A DNA stretch of 64,000 nt from Fragum whitleyi (taxonomy: Eukaryota; Mollusca; Bivalvia; Cardiida; Cardiidae), in NCBI GenBank assembly GCA_948146395.1, contig OX411548.1, positions 37,022,912 to 37,086,911 on the forward strand, read 5' to 3'. Below the pieces are notes generated by a model. It did not search any database. It saw only the letters and a program-made list of their open reading frames with translations, and had not been told where the DNA came from. Shown here one piece after another: positions 1-10,600 of this stretch (its first letter is position 1; the number at the start of each line of letters is the position of its first letter). The translations under genes were made by a program, and so were the position numbers.

Positions 1-1859
1 TATATTTCAAATATTCAAAATTGACACAATGACATAATAACAAAACATCTTTTTTTTAATTAAGTTTCGCTTAGGCAGGTTGAACTGATCATTCTGCTTA
101 ATATCTAGTGATTTTGAGCAGACCGTTCAGGTTTACACTGTAGAAATATATTGATTAAGAATAGTATGAAGATAATTGAATCATTATGGAAAAAGAAGCA
201 AAATAATTATTCTAAGGGAATTTCGCTTATTGTCAAAAATATATTATTTATCCTGATCAAGCTGCACAACCATTCTAGACTTAGCCTGTCTGTAAGTTTC
301 ATAGTGTATTTGGTTCAATTGTGTATTCCCTGGGTATTTACAGTAGCTGTATATGCTATTATTGATTATTGGTAATTGCTTATCAGTTAGGTGGCCCCTT
401 GTAATGTCTAGATTAAGTAATGGGGCAATACACCTTTACTTTTAAGTGGCTGGTCAATTGCACAAATCAGAAAAGGTGTGAAGTGATCATTTCACTTATG
501 CAACAATTAAAGATTAAAGTAACTTGTCAGTTATATATCCGATTGCTATGGGTGAGAGAATGTTGATGCATTATTTGCTGCATGCACAAGGACAGGATGT
601 TGCTAGGTTCATATTGTTTCAATTGAACACTGGGCTTGAAACAATGTGGGAAAAGTAACATTATTTTCCAGCCTGCTAAAATGCTATTGATTGCCAGTCA
701 ACTTGTTTCATTCTTCTCTTTTTCATATTTTTAATCTGTATATAACATGATACTCTATAGATATATTGTGTTTTGTCTATTTGGTTGACTGCACTCAGTG
801 ACCTTTCCTATTGCAGTTAATTAATGTCACAAAATACAAAATCCTTAATATTGTGAGTAAAGTTGTCATATTTAGATTTATTTTATTGGAATTTTAATGT
901 AGATTTTGAATATATATCCAGATTGAGGATTGGAATTGTGCTTTTGATGATTATGACTTTGTCAATTTCTTGGATTGTGTGTATTGGAATTGAGGTGACC
1001 AAGTGCAAAGTAGGCGGAGCTTACCAGCTACAGAGTGTGTCAATTGAAATATTGCGTAATTAGACATGGTCATCTTGAGACTGATTATCCAATCAAATTA
1101 GATTCTGGACTGCTACTGAAACTTGTTGGGTGTGGGCTAGCCAATCAAGTTTCATGGAACATTCCAGAAGCCTCATCAGATAGCAATAAAAAGAGCTGCA
1201 TTTCCTCAAATCTTCACTCTGGAAGCAGGATTTTGGGACTTTTACGACTTGAACTCTGTGCTAATTATTTTCTTATTTTCAACTTAGATATTTTTGTGAA
1301 TTAAAGTAAATTCTAACTTAGGAAATATTTTCTTGCTTGCAGAGTCATTTGCAAAATATGCAAGTTCTTTAATTATTTGTTAACCAAAGAGTTAAAGACT
1401 TTCATATTTTACATCTTAATGTAAATAGTTTTATTTTTCTTTGTAGTAGTTTGTAGTTTTTGTCACTTTGCTTAGTAACTTGTGAAATCAAACCTTTATT
1501 TTCTAGACAAATCATGTAGTAAACTGATTGAAATTATTATCCTAACCTTGAATATTCTAAAATCTAGCTTTTGGTACTTTTGAAACTTTGAATTTGATAA
1601 CTTTGTTCAATTGTTTACTGGTATTTCCGTGTTTCACTAGATTACAGTTTAGTTCATTTAAATTGTGTTTCTTTATTGATTTTTATCCTTTAAGGTTCTG
1701 GCTGCCTTTTCGGTAATAAATAGCCAGTGGTGTCATCCTGATGTTTATATTTTGACTTTTGATCCAGACTGCGCATTTTCATTGCATTTTTCGTATTAAG
1801 AACTCGCGTCCAGTAAATCTTGTACCTTTGGCAGTGTGCCGGGACCCAGGTTTACGACA
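1..1859 (+). repeat. 5' LTR (partial)
   Basis: This is the left copy of the long direct repeat and ends ...ACGACA at 1859. An AATAAA at about 1715 lies roughly 145 bases before the LTR end and could be the LTR polyadenylation signal. Small open frames of 60-90 codons occur here and recur identically in the 3' LTR. They resemble no protein I know and are probably chance frames. Confidence 0.85.
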
Positions 1860-1862
1860 AAT

Positions 1863-1877
1863 TGGTGACAGAAGTGG
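1863..1877 (+). other. Primer-binding site, tRNA-Leu type
   Basis: TGGTGACAGAAGTGG begins three bases after the LTR's terminal CA. It differs at one base from the complement of the 3' end of animal tRNA-Leu (TGGTGTCAGAAGTGG). Position and match support priming of minus-strand DNA synthesis by tRNA-Leu. Confidence 0.7.
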
Positions 1878-3253
1878 TGATCTGTTTTGTCATTGTAATT
1901 AATTTTCAAGGCAACAGCAGATTTAGAGTCTAAAATTATTTCAAAGTTTGGATCATTTTATATTTTTTGCTATTTGAATCTAAGAGTTTTAAGAGATTTT
2001 CTTAATACTAGGATATTGGATATTTTCTATTGGTAGAAACTGTCAGATTTCAAATTTCAAAATTCCATTTGTTGCAAAAATTGTTAGAACAGATAATTTC
2101 AGAGAGCCCGGCAAATTAGGGGCACTGGGGTTATTCTTATGCAGTGGCATTTTTCAGTAGACATGGAGACCAGAAGTTTTACATCTGATTTCTGTGTTTG
2201 CACCCTGTTAACCCTTTGGGAAGATTATTTTGACATTGTAGACTGTTGTCTTTATTAAAGAATCTGACAAATTCAATATTGTTTTAGATTTCTCAGGTTT
2301 ATTTCACAAGTACACTTTTCACATTTTTATTATTTTTGTGCTAGATTAATGAGCCTGACTCTGCAAAATGATTGCATTGTAACTTTTACACTTATTTCAA
2401 GTTTTGAAAGATAAGCGCTTTGCCTTTTAGAGAATCATTGTAGCTACTGTTTTTTGCACAGAAAATAAATTATTTCAAATTGTTGCCTGCTTCCTAACAT
2501 TATTTGAAAGTGGCTTTGTAAATTAAAGAAGAACCGAGGTTGCCAAAGTGAATCAGAGATACTTGAGTTTGAAATATTGTGGAAAATAGTGTTGACATAT
2601 GGAGGAAACTAAAGAACAGAGACATTGACCCTTGAATATTGCTTAAATGTGTCTGACTGATAATTTTGGTGCCAGGCAATACCTGAATATGGACCAGTGT
2701 GAAAAGTGCAGATACATATATATATATATTGACTATAACTACAGTCCTATGCTATATTTATTCACTGTTACATAACCAACATTTTATGCAGATTAAAAAA
2801 GGAGATCAAAAACCAACAAGCCATCCTGGGTATGTCAAAATCCACAACGCTGTAAATGGATGAGGCCATGCTCACTGATGTTTCCCAATGAAATCAACCC
2901 AGATGAAACCCCCATTTGATGATGTGTGATAAGCCAATGCGTTCACCAACGTTTCATGAAGAGTGAACCTGAGTGTGTCAGTAAAATATAAGTGCAACCA
3001 CAAAATCAAATATTCTTCAAAAGTAATATCTAAAAGATGTGAATATCAAAGTTCCAGATTATTCAGTTATTATAGTGTTTTAAATCTACAAGTCAAAGTT
3101 GTGTGTTGTAGTTTTGATGTTTCGAAATAAGTGTTTTTATCGAGAACATTGAGATTATGGTAACCATTCTGATGTTGTTTGGAGAAAGAAGTGCAACTTC
3201 GGTGACCTGACTTTTCCATGCGACGTCAAGCGAGAGAGTTATGATTGGTAGGT

Positions 3254-3446
3254 CTGATGTGCTATTTCCAGCCTGCCACTGTGATGATAGAACTGATGTG
3301 TTATTTCCAGTCCTTCACAGGAGAGAGTACGACTGATAATGACTGATGTGTTATTTCCCGCCTATCACTGTGAGTTAGGGAGCTGATGTGTTATTTCCAG
3401 CTTTTCACAGGAGTGTTTGAACTGACGAGTCTGATGTGTTATTTCC
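3254..3446 (+). repeat. Five CTGATGTGTTATTTCC modules inside the LTR element
   Basis: The 16-base motif CTGATGTGTTATTTCC, or a one-base variant, occurs at about 3254, 3293, 3343, 3383 and 3431, spaced 39-50 bases apart. Each is followed by a variable CAG-TTCAC-like stretch. Shortened forms (TCTGATG...TTTCCGGAT) recur at about 3951 and 3998. The region is non-coding, and the modules may be cis-acting signals or decayed tandem units. Confidence 0.6.
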
Positions 3447-3547
3447 GGATAGTCTTGAGAGATAATGTAATAGGTCGATGTTTTTACCGATAATTACGTG
3501 TGAGAGAGTGTTTTATTAATTTCATTTTGTATTTGCAAGACTGAACT

Positions 3548-4186
3548 ACATTCATAGTATATTGAAGAAGTTATATACTGTGTAGCGCATTGTTACATTT
3601 GCATTATACCCAAAAAATGGTTACAGATTGAGTCCATGAGTTATTGCATTTTGTCTTGTTCCAATAACATTTAAATTGATCGGTCGAACACTTACCTTTC
3701 TCTATGTTGTTGGAAGTTTTAAGACAAACTGGTGATTCTCTGTTTTGATTGGATATTGACACGAATTTCAAAACAGCATTATTGTAATACATGAATGACA
3801 CTGGTTGATATGAGTAGCTTGAATGTTGTTTAAAATTTTGGGAGTTATATTTTGTAATGATATTTGTTTGTGAAGCAAAATGAATGATTTCTTAACTTAT
3901 GTGTGAGTTAAAATTTGCACCATACTGAGCAATGCAGTCTAATTCGATAGGTCTGATGTTTTTCCGGATAATCGTATTAGTGATATTGGGAATGATAGGT
4001 CTGATGATTTTTCCGGATAATCATTCTACAATATCTAATACTGTCAACTGTATATATAGATTGAACACTTATCTGTATCGATGGTATTATATTGCATTAT
4101 TTCAATGGAGGCCTAGTGTCTCTGCACTGCATTGATAACGCATAGTTACATTCATAGCATATTGAAGAAGTTATATGCTGTGTAGC
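3548..4186 (+). repeat. Duplicated 39-bp module in the retroelement interior
   Basis: Positions 3548-3586 and 4148-4186 are nearly the same sequence (ACATTCATAG...TGTAGC), with two differences that I see. The copies lie 600 bases apart, each just after one of the GATGTG...TTTCC modules, so a larger unit was probably duplicated and then decayed. Confidence 0.55.
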
Positions 4187-5009
4187 AATGCATTATCCTA
4201 TCAGTGATTTGGTTGAGTGAATCAGTGAGTCCTGAGCTATGCATGAACTAAGGTCAGCATTTCTTGGAAAGGGTGATATTTTAAGAATCAGTCAGTTTGA
4301 ATTACATACATGTATTGATCCAGATTTATTATTCCTTATAAGTGGTATAATTTGGTTGCTGTTCTATGGGTTTAAATTTGTAACAATTATCAAACTTATA
4401 GTTAAAAGATTGCATTGATACAACTTTCACATTCTGCTCAATAATCATGTATAATGGTGTGTATATTGATTTGATAAAGAGTTTTATTATTTTCACGGGA
4501 AACTTCACATTCTGTTCAGTTCCTGAATTTCTGAAGAGAAATTTTGCTTTTGAAATTCCGGGGCGGAATTGAATGTCTCTTGTGGAAGATCCATTCTTTT
4601 CCATGGGGGGAGCAGTGTTGTAAATTTGCATTTTTGCCTCATGAAGGAAAGAGCAACATACATTCCAGGATAGGGTTAAAGAGGAAGATCAAGGTCTGTA
4701 ATTTCCTTTGATGCCTACCCCCTACTGGGCTGTCACCAAGACTGGTCCCAATGGGAGGAGGTATTGCATAATATTGTCTGAATGTCTGCAAGGTATTGCA
4801 TAATAGTCTCAGAGATTTGGCCTTGCAGGTGCCAGTTGCCCGATGGCTTTGTTTATGAAGTGTCTGTGGAATGTGTCTTTTGTTTAATATTATGCAACAT
4901 AGAGAATTAGTCAATGTTTTTCAGACAATTCTGTTATGTAATAATTTTAGTACTTATACTTTAAACTAGAGTCAAGTAAATTATGGTATATGTCTTTTCT
5001 GAGTTTTGA

Positions 5010-6869
5010 TATATTTCAAATATTCAAAATTGACACAATGACATAATAACAAAACATCTTTTTTTTTAATTAAGTTTCGCTTAGGCAGGTTGAACTGATC
5101 ATTCTGCTTAATATCTAGTGATTTTGAGCAGACCGTTCAGGTTTACACTGTAGAAATATATTGATTAAGAATAGTATGAAGATAATTGAATCATTATGGA
5201 AAAAGAAGCAAAATAATTATTCTAAGGGAATTTCGCTTATTGTCAAAAATATATTATTTATCCTGATCAAGCTGCACAACCATTCTAGACTTAGCCTGTC
5301 TGTAAGTTTCATAGTGTATTTGGTTCAATTGTGTATTCCCTGGGTATTTACAGTAGCTGTATATGCTATTATTGATTATTGGTAATTGCTTATCAGTTAG
5401 GTGGCCCCTTGTAATGTCTAGATTAAGTAATGGGGCAATACACCTTTACTTTTAAGTGGCTGGTCAATTGCACAAATCAGAAAAGGTGTGAAGTGATCAT
5501 TTCACTTATGCAACAATTAAAGATTAAAGTAACTTGTCAGTTATATATCCGATTGCTATGGGTGAGAGAATGTTGATGCATTATTTGCTGCATGCACAAG
5601 GACAGGATGTTGCTAGGTTCATATTGTTTCAATTGAACACTGGGCTTGAAACAATGTGGGAAAAGTAACATTATTTTCCAGCCTGCTAAAATGCTATTGA
5701 TTGCCAGTCAACTTGTTTCATTCTTCTCTTTTTCATATTTTTAATCTGTATATAACATGATACTCTATAGATATATTGTGTTTTGTCTATTTGGTTGACT
5801 GCACTCAGTGACCTTTCCTATTGCAGTTAATTAATGTCACAAAATACAAAATCCTTAATATTGTGAGTAAAGTTGTCATATTTAGACTTATTTTATTGGA
5901 ATTTTAATGTAGATTTTGAATATATATCCAGATTGAGGATTGGAATTGTGCTTTTGATGATTATGACTTTGTCAATTTCTTGGATTGTGTGTATTGGAAT
6001 TGAGGTGACCAAGTGCAAAGTAGGCGGAGCTTACCAGCTACAGAGTGTGTCAATTGAAATATTGCGTAATTAGACATGGTCATCTTGAGACTGATTATCC
6101 AATCAAATTAGATTCTGGACTGCTACTGAAACTTGTTGGGTGTGGGCTAGCCAATCAAGTTTCATGGAACATTCCAGAAGCCTCATCAGATAGCAATAAA
6201 AAGAGCTGCATTTCCTCAAATCTTCACTCTGGAAGCAGGATTTTGGGACTTTTACGACTTGAACTCTGTGCTAATTATTTTCTTATTTTCAACTTAGATA
6301 TTTTTGTGAATTAAAGTAAATTCTAACTTAGGAAATATTTTCTTGCTTGCAGAGTCATTTGCAAAATATGCAAGTTCTTTAATTATTTGTTAACCAAAGA
6401 GTTAAAGACTTTCATATTTTACATCTTAATGTAAATAGTTTTATTTTTCTTTGTAGTAGTTTGTAGTTTTTGTCACTTTGCTTAGTAACTTGTGAAATCA
6501 AACCTTTATTTTCTAGACAAATCATGTAGTAAACTGATTGAAATTATTATCCTAACCTTGAATATTCTAAAATCTAGCTTTTGGTACTTTTGAAACTTTG
6601 AATTTGATAACTTTGTTCAATTGTTTACTGGTATTTCCGTGTTTCACTAGATTACAGTTTAGTTCATTTAAATTGTGTTTCTTTATTGATTTTTATCCTT
6701 TAAGGTTCTGGCTGCCTTTTCAGTAATAAATAGCCAGTGGTGTCATCCTGATGTTTATATTTTGACTTTTGATCCAGACTGCGCATTTTCATTGCATTTT
6801 TCGTATTAAGAACTCGCGTCCAGTAAATCTTGTACCTTTGGCAGTGTGCCGGGACCCAGGTTTACGACA
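5010..6869 (+). repeat. 3' LTR
   Basis: This is the right copy of the long direct repeat and ends at ACGACA, 6869. The visible similarity to the 5' copy starts at 5010 only because the window starts there, so the LTR probably begins further left. A purine-rich run at 4678-4694 followed by TGTAAT at 4696 is one possible polypurine tract and LTR start, but this is a guess. Confidence 0.85.
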
Positions 6870-7525
6870 CCTCAGTAAATTATCACTTGATAAAGGACAT
6901 TCTACGAGAGTTTTAAACAAATGTATCTATAAACAAAAGAGAAATTGAGTGAACAAGAAAGCTAATATTAAGGTCCCTTTTCCATGATGCTGTAATCCCC
7001 AAATTGCAAAATAAATGTGGCCATGGTCACATGATGAGAAATATTCTATTTTATGAAAATCTGTGATTAAATCAAGGAGAAGTGTTAACAATAAATAAAC
7101 ATGAAGGCCCTTTTTATCATGACGTGACATGTTACTAACAGCCCCAAATGCACATAGCTTTAACAAGCAAAAGTTAATGGACAGCCAGCCAGACAGAGGG
7201 ATACCCGACAGGAAAAAAGGGTATCGCAATAGCTCTTCTGACCTTTTTGCATAAGCAGAATACACATGGTTGTTTGTTTTTTGAGTTAGATCAATTAATA
7301 TTTCATTTTGTGATCAACCTTACTATAATTTCATTCTTGGCTGGCCTGTCAAGAATTTTTTTTTTTTTTTTTTTTTGTTCACCCAATCAAATATAAATCC
7401 ATCTTATACTGAAACAAACGATGATCCTCTATATCAATGGCTCAGCGCGAAACAGTTTTAGCTCCCTTTATTTTTATAGGGAGCTACAACCATTTCGCGC
7501 TGAGCCATCAATATATTATACTCAC
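6870..7525. other. Intron or 3' flank of the ZNF451-like gene
   Basis: I find no exon here. It contains a poly-T run (about 7358-7376) and a hairpin element at 7433-7512. The 112-codon minus-strand open frame at 6927-7265 has no recognisable domain and looks like interspersed-repeat sequence. Confidence 0.5.
7433..7512. repeat. Palindromic miniature element (80 bp)
   Basis: The outer arms 7433-7452 and 7493-7512 are inverted repeats (ATCAATGGCTCAGCGCGAAA and its near-complement), and GCTCCCT/AGGGAGC continue the stem inward. Its edge is within about 10 bases of the 3' end of a ZNF451-like exon. Confidence 0.7.
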
Positions 7526-7625
7526 AGTCAGAACGATAGCAAAATCAGCAGCATCTTTAGTGAACCCACATTGCTCATTCAGGTAGAACTGTCTGTTCTG
7601 TTTCATCTGTTTGAAGATAAAGCAT
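7526..7625 (-). CDS. ZNF451: ZNF451-like exon h (PIN-like domain, second part)
   Basis: The acceptor is TTGTTTTCCAG and the best donor is ACT|GTGAGT. It encodes CFIFKQMKQNRQFYLNEQCG, then FTKDAADFAIVLT, carrying the conserved acidic KDAADFA motif. The phase joins exactly to exon g. The protein should continue for about 60-100 residues, but no following exon is visible down to the LTR element. Confidence 0.85.
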
Positions 7626-10600
7626 CTGGAAAACAAGGTGTCAGCTTTGTTTAAGATGCCCCTTAACACAATATCCAAAACAAGATGTGTCTGTGAAACA
7701 CAAATACCCACAACAGCTTTTTTTCTCAAAATGTTGACCTTGACCTTTAAACATGACCTAGACACCTAGAGATGAATATAACTGAAATATTTCAGCATGC
7801 CAAATTTTTATAAAGGTATCTAAAATATGCTTGAATAAATTGAACATGTTTTTTGTTGTTTATAATTAGTTTGACATTCACAGATGACCTTGACATTATC
7901 ATATGACCTAAATCTTGGTATCTACCAATGCACATTCTTTAGATCTATCATCATGCCAAGTTTTAGGCTTTTTATCTTAAAAAGAATTGAAGATATTGGC
8001 AATGTTAAGGTCATCTGTCAAGGTAAAATAAGTTTTTTTGGCTAAGTTTTTGAGAATTTTGACCTTGACACATGACCTGGTTGCATGAGCTTTTATTTAG
8101 AATCAGCAGATACATATCATGAGATCTATCAAAAATATGAGCCATGTATCTTTAATAGGCTTGACAATATTTTTTTTTTTTTTTTAAGCTTTTGAGTTAT
8201 TTGACTTTGACAGATGACCTTGACCTTGCCATATTACCTTCACGTTGGTATCAGCAAATGCCTATCATTGAGATCTATCACAATTCTAAATATGAGGCTT
8301 GTAGCTTGAATTTGGCATGAAGATATTGGCAATGTTAAGTTTTTTTGTTAAGTTTTTGTTATTTGACCCTGACAGATGACCTTTCCAAATGAATTTGACT
8401 TTGGTTCCAGCAGATGCATATCATTGAGATCTATCACCATGCCAAATATGAGCCTTGTATCTTGAATAGGCTTGAAAATATTGGTAATGTTAATTTTTTT
8501 GGTTAAGTTTTGCAGACAGACAGAAGGACATATGGACAACAGTCAAACAGTATGTCCCGAATCTTACGATATGGGGGCATCAAAAATCTTTCCAACTCAT
8601 CTGCATTGAAAGGTGATGCAGATCAATTTTTGAAGTAAACATAAATTGAACAAGCTGTAAGAGGGGCCTAACTCCTAGTAAGTAAAATATGAACTAATGG
8701 TCAGTACCAAAATACGCATGACATTTACGCAACATCAACATGACATAAGTGGTTTACAACAACTGTTTTTTCAAATTAGTTTTAGTCGTGCAGACTTGAG
8801 GAGCGGACATCTCATAGTTGAGAATAACACTGTTATTTGATAACTGTTTATGGCATTTAAATTGGATCATAACAAAAAAGAATTAAGATAAATTAGAATG
8901 AAGGTAATTGATTTCCAAGCCCAACTACAAAAGCTGTCATATTTTCATAAGAAAGACAAAGAAGTATTAAACCCTAAGCAACCTGTATACTGAACCAAGG
9001 AGGATGTGTTGTAGGCAATTTTACCTGTTTTTTTTCATGCTTTTTGGTAAACCATCCAAAAATAAGGGTTGGTTATCACTCAGTTTACTGACCGCCAAAG
9101 CAGTGGAATTACCCAAAAAGTCTTTCTGCTTTTTTTTCATTACATATCTAAATTAGGAGACAACCCCTCCCTTGCAAAAAAAAAAGATGCAAGGTAAATT
9201 TATCCCAAAATCTTTGCATTTCTTCCCATTTTTGCATCAAAGTAATATATCAAATGTTTGTTTTTCATGTGTGATCAATAAAACTTTCACTTTACGAACA
9301 ACAAAAGCCATATTTTTGTGAAACTCATCTTTTTAAGGGGAATTTTTTGTTTCGATTAAAAAAAACCCAAAACATCTCTGCTATAGAAAAATAATGTAGG
9401 TCTATTTGGATAGTGATGACTCCCTTACATGATACAGGCTACTATCTTGAAAAAACCTTCAGGAAAATATTGCTCTAAAAAATGAAAATGACAGTAAGTA
9501 AATTCACTAATTAGACAGTATTTAACCCTTCAAATGCTGTTTACAGCATAACACTACTGTAAACAAAACATAAGCAAACAATATAGACTAAGATCAGCCT
9601 GCATTTTATGTGCAGTCTGAGATGCGTTCGTTAGCGCGAGATTCTTAAGATTCTTATTAAGATTTTTAAGATAAAGCATTCGATAGAACGAGATTTTTAA
9701 GCGACTCAATAAGAATCTTAAGATATTCCAATGAGGAAACAAAGATGGTTTTGCATTGGCTTAAAACTAGTAGTCATGCCGAGGTCGAATATTTTCACTC
9801 AAAATATCAAAAATCGTTCATTATGACGTCTTAAAAATCTCATTAAGTGGGATTTTTCATCTTGCTCTAATGAACCCACCTCTGGTCTTAGCCTATAATT
9901 TCATCTTTCTACTTTTCTATTTTGGTTTCTATTTATCAAAATGGATCAGATATTATTTTCATACTTAAATGGTTCTCTCCAAACATTTCTTCCGCCAAAA
10001 AATCCCCACACAAAAGTGCCCTCTGGCAGGACCCTGGGTAGTTTAGAGAAGAAGCCTGGCCAGTTGTCGAGATCAAGAAAGATGATGTTGGTCTTTGACA
10101 TCAGATTCTCCACGGAGATTAAGGAGTTTTCTCCGATCACAGGACTGCGAGATCTGTCCCTCTTCAAACTTTGACAATCATTTACCTACAACATAAGAAA
10201 GATGGATTAGTAAATCATCAGTTGATATGACTTCAGTTCACTCCAAGATATCAAGAATATTTATATCTTTTGAGACAAACTTCAATCATTCTCTGTGTTC
10301 TGCAATAGGAATGATCATTTGAAAAAAGCTTTAATTATAATTCTTTTATCCGTCTTATTCATTTCTTCTCCTAACATCAATATCATTATTTATTTATTAA
10401 TTTTACATCCTGAAAAATGTAAATTTACTTTACATTACACCCAGAAAAGGATAATAAAACTAATTTCAGAATTGTGATAATTTTTAAAATGGATATGATT
10501 TCATTTTCACGTTGATTTGTCCATGAATAAAGTCTGATGGGGAGGGAAGTTATATGCAAATCAAAATCCTCTGGCTCTGCCCTTTATATTTCTTTTGCAA

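Larger units (their letters stand above)
1..6869 (+). mobile_element. Non-autonomous LTR retrotransposon (LARD-like), left end cut by window edge
   Basis: A direct repeat of about 1.86 kb occurs at 1-1859 and 5010-6869 and flanks about 3.15 kb of unique DNA. Both copies end in CA at the same point. The left copy is followed after three bases by a primer-binding-site-like sequence, which fixes the plus orientation. Comparing the copies by eye I found two substitutions (877/5887 and 1712/6722) and one T-tract length change, so the insertion looks very recent. No gag, protease, reverse transcriptase or integrase reading frame is present in the interior on either strand, so the element would need proteins supplied in trans. 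Long LTRs around a non-coding interior match the LARD class known from plants. The true 5' end of the LTR lies left of the window, so the flanking target duplication cannot be checked. Confidence 0.85.

Noticed and set aside
151..1304. Open frames of 66-89 codons in the left LTR, repeated at 5161-6314
   Set aside because: They are duplicated only because the LTR is duplicated, show no domain or coding bias, and two of the three rely on non-ATG starts.
6927..7265. 112-codon minus-strand open frame as the missing ZNF451-like 3' exon
   Set aside because: It has no PIN-like or acidic C-terminal features, and the wording looks like repeat sequence.
7674..8585. CRISPR-like spaced repeats
   Set aside because: Units are long, degenerate and contiguous without unique spacers, and the DNA is eukaryotic.
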